Origin: Neckera pumila | Lineage: Eukaryota; Streptophyta; Bryopsida; Hypnales; Neckeraceae | Length of the DNA: 64,000 nucleotides | Direction: 5' to 3' | Assembly: GCA_963969595.1 (NCBI GenBank) | Contig: OZ018412.1 | Coordinates: 14,200,501 to 14,264,500 of the forward strand | Shown here: in pieces, positions 47,441 to 59,801 of the stretch | Position numbering within the stretch: the first letter of the stretch is position 1 | How the letters are laid out: each line of letters begins with the position of its first letter | Position numbers and translations under genes: made by a program | The notes under the pieces: model-generated | The model's database searches: none | What the model saw: only the letters and a program-made list of their open reading frames with translations | What the model was told of the DNA's origin: nothing

Positions 47441-48990
47441 CACTCGTTCATTTGCTTGAACATGTCAATGGCAATCCCCAAAACCCATCCAAGCATACCC
47501 AAAAAAAAAATGCTCCATTCAAGACTTATTAAGGTTACTAAGGTATGTGCACCTAAAAATGACACTCTTTTAATTGCACCTCTTATCTACAATTGTCCAA
47601 GGTTTGGCTACCTCTCATTCATTGACTTGAACATGTCAATGGCAATTTAAAGTCCATCAGAGCATATCAAAAAAATAAATCATGTTCCATTGGAGACTTA
47701 TTAAGGTAACTAAGGTATGTGCACCTCAAAATGACACTTTCCTAGTTGCACCACCTATCTACAATTGTCCAAAATTCGGCTACCACTCATTCATTTGCTT
47801 GAACATGTAAATGGCAATCCAAAGCCCATCCAAGCATACCAAAAACAAAATGCTCTATTGGAGACTTATTAATCCCTAAAGGACTGTTTGTTCCTTCGGA
47901 CAACAAATTGGGTCCATACAGGTACCTACTGTCTCAATTTTTAGTGAGATTTTTTGAGGTTGTGTATTTTTGCAAGAGCTTTGTGAATGTATAATTTTTA
48001 TTTTAATTGATGCCCAGGAGCAAAAGTTATGGCACAATAAGCAAAAGTGGAGTTTGGCGGGCAACACAAAAAAAATCACAAAAAGTCCAAATAATTTTTT
48101 TTTCAAAGATTATATTTTTGTCTATATGTGAAGCTTTGTTTCATTCAATTTGGACTAAAAATGAGAAAGTTATGGACAATCTTAGTTTTTCAAGCAGTCT
48201 AAGCATTTTCTTGAAAAAATAACTTGTAGAATTCATTTTTGATTGCAATTTTTAGAATTTTTCAAAAAAAATTGTTAGATAGGGTTAGGTTTTCTTGCTA
48301 AAACAATCTCACCTTTGGGATTATTGTAATTCATTGAACCCACCTCTACTTAACAATTTTTTAATGAATGAAAATTAAGTGCTTTTTTTCCTATATTTTT
48401 TTTTGTAGATTCTAAACTCAACTACTTAACATAAAATAAGTAGAAAATCAAAATTTGTAGTGCGAAAAAATTGAATTAAAATGATTTAGAGCCAAAACAT
48501 CTAGTCAAGCAATGTGCAAAAAAACTTGTTTTCTTTACTTTAAATGCATATATCTTGCAATCTACATGGTCAAAGTTTCTGAAATTTCTTCTATGTATTC
48601 ATATACTAGTCAAGTATAAGATCTTACGATTGGATATGAAAAAAAAAGAAACATTTTTTAAAACTCTTTTCTCTTTGCGATAGAAATGACAATTTTGAGT
48701 GTTTTTTGATAGGAAAATCATCTTGGTCCTTTAGGGGTTAAGGTAACTAAGGTATGTACACCTAAAAATGACACTCTCCTAATTACACCACCTATCTAGA
48801 ATTGTCCAAGATTTGGCCTCCACTCATTCATTTGCTTGAACATGTCAATGGCAATCCAAAGCCCATCCTAGCCCCCCTATCCCCCCAAAAAAATCATGTT
48901 CCATTGAAGACTTATTAAGGTAACTACTAACATTAAAAATCCAACACTTTTCTAAGTCCTGACATCTATAGATTCTTGCCAACAACATAC
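47441..48990 (+). repeat. Tandem array of ~170-bp units, split by a TTAA element
   Basis: Units begin near TCATTTGCTTGAACATGTCA at about 47448, 47624, 47791 and 48828; the last spacing is about 165 bp once the 869-bp insertion is removed. Each unit includes TTGGAGACTTATTAAGGTAA, CTAAGGTATGTGCACC and CACCTATCTACAATTGTCC. The site TTATTAAGG in an intact unit (47698-47706) is where the inserted element sits in the third unit. Related but scrambled units continue to about 49440. Confidence 0.8.
47869..48741 (+). mobile_element. TTAA element, subfamily 1, complete, in a tandem unit
   Basis: TTAA lies at 47869-47872 and 48738-48741, with ends TCCCTAAAGGACTG and GGTCCTTTAGGGG. It is 873 bp. The flanks GAGACTTA and GGTAACTAAGG rejoin perfectly around a single TTAA in the neighbouring tandem unit. 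The body has all subfamily-1 blocks and no gene. Confidence 0.92.
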
Positions 48991-48999
48991 TTCCACTAT

Positions 49000-50264
49000 T
49001 CTCAAGAGTCTTACTAGTGTTCATTTTAGAAATACTTGTTTTTAGGCACTTTGAAAATTTAGACTTCATAGTTTATTCTTATAGTGTCCAAAAAATGCAT
49101 TTAAAGAAGATCTATAACCCCCTTTTGATTGACTTCCAACATGATCCAAGAAAATCGTTTTCAGTGTAACAATGGAACCATGACAAATTGCTTATTTTAT
49201 TGGTTGATGGTACATTTACCTTATCACTGAGAAGGCTCCAACGGAGACTGCCATGGCTTTTATAGCATACCAGATCATGGTCCATTGGAGACTTGTTAAG
49301 GTAACTAAGGTATGTGCACCAAAAAATGACATTCCCCTAATTGCACTACCTATCTACAGTTGTACAAGATTTCAAGCTTAAAATCTTGGACCACTGTAGA
49401 TAAGTGACGTAGTTAGGAGCCAGAGTGATGTCACTTTTAGGTGCATATACCTTACTAACACCTAAAATCCAACACTTTTCTAAAACTGACATCTATGGAT
49501 TCTTGCTTGAAATGTACTCTCACGATATTCATGAGAGTCTACTAGAGTGTTGGTTTCAGAATCGCCTATTTTAAACCTTTTAAATATTTGTAGTTTATTC
49601 TTACAATGTCTAAAAGTGCATTCTTAAGAGAATTTAGAATCCCCTTTTGAACCAATAAGACCACTTAAAAAATTCAATATTATAATGAAATTGTGATGAA
49701 TTGCTTATTTTGTCGGTTTTAGGTGTATTTAAATTATCATTGATAAGGCTCCAATGGAGACTACCATGGCTTTTTATAGCATACATTTCTATCGTGCAAC
49801 TACTTATAGCTCTTGCTTAAATAAGCATCTAATAGAAGATCCACAACAGTGATTGAATTTACACATAAGTTTCTATTAGTAAGCTGTTTTTGTTTTTGTT
49901 GAACCTTGTTTGTATTTGAAAGAAGATTCTTTAAGTTTTCTTGCCTGGCATACATTTTTGAATAGCATATTTAAAAAAAAATTCAAATAGTTAAAACAAG
50001 GTGCATTTAAAATTGAACCCCAATTTTCATGAATAGAGGTTGCACATTTTAGATAAGAATTTGTAGGAGGTGGTTTAGAAATTAATTGCAGTTTGGTGCG
50101 TTTAATTTATCAAAAATACCAATATCACTTTGTATTTGCTTTTTTGAAACGTGCATAATTTTTGTAGAATAAAGTTTCATTCTTTTGAGTTTAATTCTTT
50201 AAATATTGAAGAACAAAACTGTAATCCTAACATGGTGTTTTGGGGTATTTGGCACAAAAGATAC
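49000..50264. repeat. Scrambled repeat units, no gene
   Basis: This region mixes the ~170-bp unit (49268-49380) with units like those at 5660-6500: ATCTATGGATTCTTGC, GTACTCTCACGATATTCATG, AATATTTGTAGTTTATTC. Two such units start near 48960 and 49485. After 49800 only AT-rich spacer is seen. Confidence 0.5.
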
Positions 50265-51076
50265 TTATCCCCTAAAGGACCAAACAATGTTTTTTGGCAA
50301 CGTAGAAATTTGGGGCAGCTCACCAAGAACAAAATTTGTATTCTTTTCCTTTGAAATATTCATACATGTGGTCAAGGAGTAGCTTTCAGATGCAATAATT
50401 TTCATAACTTTTGATTACATGGCTAAAGAGTTAATGTATGATATGTAGTTCCTTTCTCTACTCAAATAGACCAGGCAGCTTAGAGAAAATCACTTTAATA
50501 AGGAATAAAAATTTGAAATCGGTTTTCTAGATTTAGAATGTATATAGAGACTAACAAAACTGAGTACAAATTTGAAATGTTTTCATTTTAACAACTATAC
50601 CATAAATATCAATGGACAAAGTCTAAAAGTGGATATACCAAAGTTGTAGTGTGTGACATATTGCACATTACTATGAAAGTTTGAAGAAAAAATTAGTTGT
50701 GATTTGAAAGAAAATTAATTTCAAAGTTAGCCATGTCTAAAACTTGGTTTTATTCACCATTGTTTGGATTTATTTTATCTTTTGTCCATTTTTTTCTATA
50801 AATCCGAAAAACTTTTTGTGCCTTGGTATGTTGGTATACATCATTTTAGATTGTTGTACACAAAAGTTGAAGGCAATTGGCATGTATAGAATATAAAATA
50901 TCAATAATTTGACAAACATGCAAATGATGTTGGTTCTCACCATATTTGACTTTTTTTGAAATGAGCATTGAATTGCATTAGCCATTGTTGAGAGATTTTT
51001 AAGGTACAATATGGACCATTGTTATATCTTAATGCCCTCAATTTTTTTGAAATATTTGTTGAAGTAGACAATGAGT

Positions 51077-54000
51077 TTAACCCCTAAAAGACCGGAGGCA
51101 TGTCCAGATTTCCAAAATTGTGAAGATCCATTGTAAAATGCAACTTTGAAGAATATTTTAATGATGACTCTCAAACCATAGTTGTAAAATGCTATTTATA
51201 GATCACATACCAATATTTTTCAATAAAATTTGAAGCCAAAAATTGGAAATCAATTGTAGATTGAATATTTATGATTTTTAAAAGATTTTTTTTCTATAAG
51301 TTCAAAATATTGAGTTCTAATTATAGTGATTTTTGAAGATTTTTATCTGATTTTTTTATTCAAGTTGTTTTTGAAGGGTCATTTTTTTAACTAAAAAAGT
51401 TTCTTTTTGAGGCTAGACCTTCCAAAACCTCACTACAAGAAAATAGGCACTTTCGTGACTGCAAAGGAATGACTACATGTCAGGAATGACTGGAAAATGA
51501 CTGCGGCTCTCTAATTGCACCACCTTTGAAATCGAACCCGTCCCCAATCATTTTGAAGTTGGGCCAAACTGCAGGATGAACAGTTGACGAAAATGGCCCA
51601 CTGGCCCACATTCTCGTTCACTGCGTTGTCAACTTGCTGAAGGGAAGAGGCAGAAATCCAATGTGGCCATCAAAGTCTTTGTGAAGTCATTTTCCTGTTA
51701 TAAATTAGATTGTCCTTCACTTGTGAGCAACTCAAGAATGACTACAAAATGACTAGCATGATTCCAAAACAACTGTTTACAAATTTACAGGATTTACGCC
51801 ATTGCCCGTCATGACATGGGCAGGTAGTCCTTTGAATTTTATAGACTATTTAAAAATCCAGATCACCTAAGATGTACACGAATTTTTTTGACCAATTACA
51901 CCATGTTGTAGTGCGGTTGCAAAATGAGTTGGAGTTGTTCCATGCTATAAAATGACTCCAGCCAAGTGATACAAGATGTTACATTCATTTCTTGAGGAAT
52001 TTGCAAGTCATTTTTGGAGGCGCACTCGTTGCAACTACGGGGCGTCCACGCATCATTGGGGAATGACTGCACACTACTCTGCAAAGACTTATCAATGTTG
52101 TCTTAGAAATTGAGCACATTTGCAACTACTGCTATATTTTTGCACCTATTAAAGGCACCCCGAGCATGTATAGTAGCAATTATCAAGAACAATTTCTATA
52201 ATGATGCAGTAGTATTCTTCCTATGCTAATAGGTTTTCCTTTGCTGACAACTTGATGGCGCCCACCACTCTTCTATGGTTCAAACCTTTGATGCAACAAT
52301 ACCACTAGTTGTAAGCAACCCCGAGAACAAAGAGGACAGGGCTCACAGGCATTACAGTACTCTAAGGGGACTTTCTAAACGCTACTTTGTAGCCTACACT
52401 CTTGTGACTTCAAGATGACATCATCACAGTCATTTAAAAGTCACGGTAAGGATTGTACTACTGAAACAACTCATAAATGACTAACAAATGACTTTTGCAC
52501 TACTAGCAGTTGGACACTCAACTCGGCATCCCCACAGACTGTTGATTTGGTGATTCTAGAAGACTGTAGAAATCATGTACAGTCATCATCACACTTTCTT
52601 GCATGAAGTGAGTAGACTTAGAACAACTACATAAGTACCTATTTGGGGGAAGTAAAATAGGTGACCCTTTACTCTTTATGTGTCAATCTTTTCCAATCCA
52701 TTTAGCAAATTTGTCTATAGTTTTTTATTTGAGGCCCAAAATGTAAAATGGATTTTTGAAGACGAAAGTGAGATTGATTTCCTAACTTTTATTAGCTCAA
52801 ATTTTTTTGAAGAAAATTAATCTACTATGCTTTAGTGAGGTTTGAAATATTATTAGTAACACAATTCCTTCATTTTACATACCCCACATGGTTTCTCTTG
52901 CCTACTACTACCCTACTTCTATAAAAGGCTTATCATTTCATATCTTTACTAGCGGTTGGCGCTTGCTATGCTACGCATTCATCATTAGAATTTTATTAGA
53001 ATTTGTAGGTATTAGATAAAATGCAGAACAAAAATTTCAATAATTCTTCAAATAAAAATCACTAAAATCTTTATATAATTTTGTTTATAAATAAGAATAT
53101 ATTGGAATGTACAACAGAAATTTATTGAATGATGAATGAAATATATGCAATGGTGAATATTGTAAAAGATACACATTTATTGTAATGCATTCAAAAGTGG
53201 ACTCAATTGTTACGAACAATGGCAACCCAAAAACTTGGTGAATTGAAAAGAAAAACTTGTAAATTTCAAAAACTTCATGAACAACTTAATTTTTGAGAAA
53301 TCCAAAATCCCTTCAATTGAATAAATTTCTCAAATCATTTGGTAGTAGCAATAGAATTTTGAAATCATAAAAACTATGAAAGTGATATTACAGAGGTGAT
53401 TGCAAACTACTACTCCATTTCTGTAATATAACATTGTGTGAAAATATTATTTTCACATATGCATGATTGAAAATATTTTAATAAAATATTAAAATTAATT
53501 ATTTCAAAGACTTGTTGAAATCATTATCATGCATTCTATTCAAATATATCAAAATTTTACTAATATGTGATACAATGAATGCATAGCATGGCAAGTATGA
53601 GCCCCTATTATTAATGATAGCATTTGTGATATTATAGAGGGAGTTATGATTTTAGTAGTATGAATACTCACACAATGAGTGGATTTGGAAGCCATGCGAG
53701 ACATAAGCCAAATATGATGTATGGCTAGTGTACGATGTATTGTGTAATGTATATGGCATATTGTATTTGGTATAATGTGTATGGTGTATTATATAATATA
53801 TATGGCATATTGTGTATTGTATTTGGTGTATTGTGTATTGTCGTGGAACTTTGAATGTATGACTTATTCCTTGTATGTTTGTCTTTATATTCCTTTTTGT
53901 AAGTTACATTACATTGCCGCAAATAAAAAATGACAGGAAAAAATGACTTTCCTTATCTTTGGAGAGTACCCTAAACCTTCAATCCATGTCACTTCACAAC

Positions 54001-54679
54001 GACTACATGTGTCACTCAAAAATGATTGGGCAATCTTGAAAGTGCACCCTACAAATGGCTGCAAAATAACTGGACACGTGTCAGAGCATTACTTGTCCAT
54101 TGAAGATAATACTGCAACAATAACTAAAAAATGACTAGACATGTGTCAGCCTTGCATTGATTGAGACAACTGCCTCACAACTACAGAATGACTGTAGAAT
54201 GACTCACGCAGAGGTCCACATTAGTAATGGTCGACCAAATTTTTCAAAAAAATGGGCAATTGCCTAACCTCTCCAAACAAATTCGTCCTTAAACCTAAAT
54301 GCCACGTAGACCATCCCATCCTTCTTCATCCAAGTCCAAATTTGTTGGTGATAATAAACTTGCAGTCATTAAAAGAATGACTTGTCCACTATAATTGCAG
54401 GGCCCGAAGTTGTGCCCGAGTCATTTTTGTCTGAAATGACTGTTTTAAAGTCATTCTTTGCAATCATTAATTTATCTCCATGTTTTTTGTAATGCCTTTT
54501 AAATTATAGAGTATTTGCAAAGGAAAATTTTCATAATTTGAACCATGCAAATGTTAAAGAACTAATATAAGAATCTTCAAACAAAGTTGATGGATGAAAA
54601 AATGCATTTCGGTGAGTTTAAGATGTATTTCCGTTCATTCATTGTTCAAAATCTGCACTCATGGTCCTTTAGGGGTTAA
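51077..54679 (+). mobile_element. TTAA element nested in the foldback, split by CACTA
   Basis: TTAA lies at 51077-51080 and 54676-54679, with ends CCCCTAAAAGACC and GGTCCTTTAGGGG. Removing the CACTA element (51431-54494) and one CCT leaves about 536 bp. It interrupts the left arm of the foldback; the uninterrupted counterpart TAAATTAAACTCATTG lies in the right arm at about 54975-54990. The body is unlike subfamilies 1 and 2. Confidence 0.85.
51431..54494. mobile_element. CACTA-type DNA transposon, non-autonomous, second copy
   Basis: The left end is CACTACAAGAAAATAGGC; the right end in reverse complement is CATTACAAAAAACATGG. The target CCT is duplicated (51428-51430, 54495-54497). It shares internal stretches with the first CACTA element (CCCACATGGTTTCTCTTGCC, ATGGATTTTTGAAGACGAAA-like) and the same AATGACT end repeats. 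A TGTATTGTGTA-type AT minisatellite lies at 53720-53850. The 3064 bp hold no transposase. Confidence 0.85.
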
Positions 54680-56163
54680 TTTATATTTTACAGCCATATA
54701 ATGCATTTTAGATACAATCTTTTGTACAAATACAAGAATTCATTATACACATTATTGATCAAAAAAATCCAAAATAAATAAACTATCATGATACATTTCA
54801 TTGAGAAACTGAAAATTGCCAAAAATTACAGTGACTTTCATTAAATTTTCAATTTTTTGATGAAAAGTACTATGATCATTTATTTATTTTGGATTTTTTT
54901 GATCAATTATGTGTATCATAAATTCTAGTATTTGCACAAAAAATTGAACCTAAAAATGCACTAATGGCTGTAAAATATAAATTAAACTCATTGTCTATTT
55001 TAACAAATATTTCAAATGCAAGGGCATTAAGATATGACAATGGTCCATGTTGTACCCTAAACTCTCTCTACAATGGCTAATGCAATCCAATGGCTATTGC
55101 AATTGCAATTCCAAAAAAAATTCAAATATTGTGAGAACCAACATCATTTGCATGTTTGTCAAATTATTGATATTTTATATTCTATACATGCCAATTGCCT
55201 TCAACTTTTGTGTACAACAATCTAAAATGATGTATACCAACATACCAAGGCACAAAAAGTTTTTTGGATTTATAGAAAAAAATGGACAAAAGATAAAATA
55301 AATCCAAACAATGGTGAATAAAACCAAGTTTTAGACATGGCTAACTTTGAAATTAATTTTCTTTCAAATCACAACTAATTTTTTCTTCAGACTTTCATGG
55401 AACATGCAGCATGTCATATACTACAACTTTAATAAGTCTATTTTTAGACTTTGTCCATTGATACTTATGGTATAGTTGTTGGAATGAAAACATTTAAGAT
55501 TTGTACACAATTTTGTTAGTTACTTTTATTATAAAGAAAAAGCTTTCAGTCATTCCATTATGATTAATGAGATGAAAGTTATAAAGAATTTTAGTTGCAT
55601 CAGTTACACTCCCTACTCTAAAATAAACTTTGAAGTCCTTTATATAACTCAATTTTCAATATTTATAGAAAAAAAATATAATCCTAGGATTTAGATTTTT
55701 AGTACAACATTGCAACCATTGGGATTAGCATTTTTCAATTCTATAACTAATTTCTTAACAATTTAGTATTCTGAATCATCCTCTAATAATTCTTTCTACT
55801 TGAATATGATTTTTTTCTTTTTGAAATTTTTTACATGAATTCCTATTTTATTTCTTCAATACATTATAGAGTTGCAAGTTGTAGGATCTATACATTTGGG
55901 GGGAAAATGTTGGAAAGATGAAATCTAACCATTTGGAAAGAGTGGAAAATACTTCTTTCTGAAACCCAAGCACCATGATCTTGCAAATTGTAAGGTTTTT
56001 TCTTCCAAAATTTAAGAAGGAAGTACTTTAACAAATTAACAAAAGGATCCTGTAGTTGGATTTGCTAAAAAATAAACATACATGAAGATTTTAGCCATGC
56101 TTTAATGAGTAGTATTTTGAAGCAATTTTGGGTGTCTAAACATGAAAGAACTTTAGGGGGTCA

Positions 56164-57792
56164 CTGACATCAACTCAAATGAGAAATGTCAATTGTTAAA
56201 TTATCTATTTCAATTAAGCTTATCTACCTGGAAGCAAATGACAAGTGAACTTCCCCTTGATTGCAGAAACATTAATCTTTGAATTCATTGTTTTGTACGT
56301 ACAATAAAATGCAAGTTTGTCACTAGCCAACTGCAAAGTAAAAGGGTCGGTGGTCTATTTTGTCAGTAATTAACTTACATTGCTTTTTTTTCATACTTAG
56401 TTTGCGGGAGCATGGCAGTCACACATCAATCATGAGCATTCATTAGGAACCAAGTTAAGGTAAAACAACCCATTGCGGTCAAAATTAGGAGCTTGTCCTC
56501 GTGCCAGTCTTGAAATTTTTAACTTTTTTTTTCCCACATAAAGATATTGCATGGTAATTGATATTATACTTTTCCGACAAAATATGAATTAGTTATGAAT
56601 TTTTGAAGTTGTGTGTTGTCCATCATGTCTGAAAAGAATTTCTAGACTAGTATCCAAAAACCAACAAAAAGTGCATCCACAATGGTCATCTTACTCATCA
56701 AAAGTAGTTACAATATTTTTTAATGTGGAAGGCCTACAAAAGTAGTCACTTCCTACAATGAATTCACAATGAAAAGTTAGAAGTTCTGAATGAGATTACT
56801 AATCATTCCATTATTATCCATTAGATTGTTTTGTTTTTTATGAGGGGATAGTCTACTAATTGTTTTTCTTTAACAAACACTTTTGTGCAATCTTGTACTT
56901 TCAATATGGCATCTTTGTTCATTTTGATATAATCTTGATTTTATTAACTAATTTTCAAGTGTTTAGCAATGTTTATCACAAAATAAAAGATGATCAAGTT
57001 TTAATTTTATTTATATATAAAGAAAAAATTGAATTTTTCATTTATCTAAATAAGTTATCTTGAAGATATAAAATCATAAAAATTCTCATTTAATAATAAT
57101 TTGATGAAACAACAACAATACTTTGAGGTTAAGCTAATAACAAATCTAAAAAAATTGAGAAGAAACCTCCAATGTACAGAAAAAATTAAATATTCTACAT
57201 TAAACATCCCAATTTAAATTTTAGATTTAGATTTTCACATCAAAAACTTAAAATCATCTTAAAAAATTTAACATGGAAAAATAAATATATATTTAAAAAA
57301 TATTAGTATAAATCAACTAAATGATCAAAAAATTAAAAATTAAGAATTTTAATTCTTTAATTCCACATGTTTGTCTATTAAAAAGAACTAGACCTAAAAA
57401 ATTTCATTCACAACCTTCTTTTCTTTGTCTTTTTTGGATTTTTGGAATTTTGGAGTAGTCTACATATGATAGTCTATTGCTTTTTCTAATGAGAGCTCAT
57501 TTAAACAAGTATAAGAGGGGGGTTCTTTATTTTTGAAAACTTCACAAGTAAACAATATGATGTTTTATTTTATTTTTTTTAAAATAAGAAATAATAGGTC
57601 ACAATTTAATGGGTGTTGTTTTGAAAATTTTAAATACCCTAAAAAACAATGAAAAATAGTGTTTTGCAAGATAAAACTAGTGCATTGTACCATGCAAATG
57701 CCCCATAAGAAAACACAATGCAGAAAAAGAATTTAAGTACAATTTATATTTTATATTAATATCTATACTCTTGAAAATGATACAAGTCATAA
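56164..57792. other. Gene-free AT-rich tract
   Basis: No gene or clear repeat boundary is seen. A short block with GGTAAAACAACC at about 56459-56470 recalls 10170-10190, so an old dispersed repeat may lie here. Confidence 0.45.
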
Positions 57793-59151
57793 TTAAGACC
57801 TGAAGGATCGAGGCACATTTTAGGCAAAAATTATCAAAAAAACACCAATTTTTATGGCAAAAAGATAAAAATGATTTTTTTTTCAAAATTCAACTAGATG
57901 ATTGCAAGAAACACCTGTACTATTTACTGTCATACATACGTCTCTAGCTAACTACTATAGTTTTTTAGCCATAATTTTTTCACTTTGACTGTGAATGACT
58001 CTGAATTCATAGGTAAGGTACTTATGACTATTATATGCCTAGTTGAATCTTTTGGAATTTAAAAAAAATCTTTTACTATCCAAAACTAGCCCCCAATTTT
58101 ATGTCACATTCGTCAATTTTGGATTTTTTAAACAAAGTAGTACCTAAATAAATGAAATTGGAGCTAAAATTTAGAGAAGATAGTCTCTTAGTATACTTTT
58201 AGCTATTGTTCAAAGAATTTTCTAAAAATAATCAATTATATATCGTATAAGTCTACAAAGTAAGCATCTTTCTATTGGCATTCAAAACATGAAATTTTAT
58301 ATTTTGGTGGATTTTTTGGTGAATGCACTATAAGAAACCCATGTTTTTTTTTATCCATGGATTCTGCGTACTGATGTCATGATTGGTGTCTTGAAATGTC
58401 TACATGGACGTCCAAAATTTTGCGTTGCTTAAGACTCGGATTGACATCAGTTTTAACGTCAAACATTAGCATACTAGGGGACCAGACGTCCAAAAAACAT
58501 GGGTCAAAGGGATCCTCAGAGGGCACCACGTGGCTGCCACCTAAGCGCCATGCGGACATAGGCAGCCACGTAAGAATTTTTTGCATCCATTTTTGGCCAA
58601 GACGTGGCATCTAAAGTGGCACCTGACGTGGCGGCAGGAAAATGACGTGACATCCAGCAAGGATGATGTGGCATGCCACGCCAACATATTTTTGGGTTGT
58701 CTAAGAATTTTCTTGCTGTCTTTGAAGACGTCAACATAGACATCTATACATTTTCTGAGACATCAACTCAGTCGTTCAAACGTTTTCATAGACGTAATTT
58801 GAAACATCACCTTAGACATCTAAATTTCTTGTGACATCAATGTAAACATCTACTTTTCATCATGAATACCTCTGGCAATATTTGGAATGATTTAGGAGAA
58901 CAAAATGATGTCACATTCATGGAATGAAATGGACTATTTGGCATGATGTTAATATGGACAATCTCACATGTCTCATGTGATGTCCACATGCATGTCATAA
59001 TGTCCAATATAACATGTCATACACCATACATAATATATCATATATTATACATCATACATCATATACCATACATAATATGGTGTACAAAATACATTATAAT
59101 TGGCAATTATGTCACATGGCTTCAAAAGCCACTTGATGTGAGTTTATGAAG

Positions 59152-59760
59152 GGGAGAAGACAAGCTCTTTATACAAGTGGAGTGGTAGAGGGGAAGACAA
59201 ACTATATGGGACATTGAAAACACTAGATTTAAATTTTGGTGGAGCAGCACACAGACATCTAGCAAGATGTTTTTTGCATGTTTCAAAAGCCTCTCTGATG
59301 ACATCTCCATAGATGTTATAGCAATTGTGACTATGTTTCTTAAGACATCTAGAAGTTTACAAAAACATCCAAGAAAATATCTCAACGTTTTATAAGATGT
59401 CTCTAGTGACATCTTTACGTCTACTTAGACATCTCCAATACAAGTGTAGAAAACGCAAAGATGGGCTCTTTATACAAGTGGAGTGATAGAAGGGAAGACA
59501 AACTATATGGGACATTGAAAATACTAGATTTAAATTTTGGTGGAGCAACATACAGACTTCCAAAAGGATGTTTTTTGCATGTCTCAAAGGCCGCTCTAAT
59601 GATGTCTTTATAGACGTTATATCGACTGTGACGATGTTTTTTAAAACATCTAGAAGTCTACAAAAATGTCCAAGAAAACATCTCAACGTTTTATAAGATG
59701 TCTCTAGTGACATCTCTATGTCTACTTAGACATCTCCAAAATAAGTGTAGAAAACGCAAA
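59152..59760. repeat. 300-bp tandem duplication inside the CACTA element
   Basis: Two direct copies (about 59152-59455 and 59456-59760) share CTCTTTATACAAGTGGAGTG, AAGACAAACTATATGGGACA and TCTCAACGTTTTATAAGATG. Identity is about 90% by eye. The minus-strand frames opening MSLETSYKTLR occur in both copies and follow from the duplication. Confidence 0.85.
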
Positions 59761-59775
59761 GAGACAGCCCCGTTA

Positions 59776-59801
59776 TGCTGACGTGGCATGCCACATCAGC
59801 A
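59776..59801. repeat. 26-bp palindrome centred on GCATGC
   Basis: The sequence TGCTGACGTGG..CCACATCAGCA is its own reverse complement except at one position pair. It lies just after the tandem duplication. Shorter copies of the core GGCATGCCAC occur at about 58671 and 59836, all within the same CACTA element. Confidence 0.8.

Larger units (their letters stand above)
50546..55544. mobile_element. Foldback element with ~690-bp inverted arms
   Basis: Outer ends read CTAACAAAACTGAGTACAAA on the left and, in reverse complement, CTAACAAAATTGTGTACAAA on the right. The left arm is 50546-51080 plus 54680 to about 54830; the right arm is about 54835-55544. The arms meet almost directly at about 54830, so before the later insertion it was a near-palindrome of about 1.4 kb. 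A peptide-like string (FVKLLIFYILYMPIAFNFCV) appears in both arms only because they are inverted copies. A clear target duplication was not found. Confidence 0.75.
50265..56163 (+). mobile_element. TTAA element, subfamily 2, split by a foldback nest
   Basis: The left piece (50265 to about 50545) starts TTATCCCCTAAAGGACC and the right piece (about 55545-56163) ends GAACTTTAGGGGGTCA, with both TTAA sites decayed. The right piece carries the subfamily-2 ATTAATGAGATGAAAGTTAT, TTTGAAGTCCTTTATATAAC and ACATTGCAACCATTGGGAT blocks in normal order. About 5.0 kb of nested sequence separates the two. Confidence 0.7.

Noticed and set aside
50770..55301. Nearly identical hydrophobic peptides in two places on opposite strands
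   Set aside because: They are the two arms of one foldback repeat, so sequence identity does not show protein conservation.
58377..58743. Trp/Pro-rich frames in the GC-rich part of the third CACTA element
   Set aside because: They are short overlapping frames on both strands produced by ACGTGGCA-type repeats, with no transposase or other domain.
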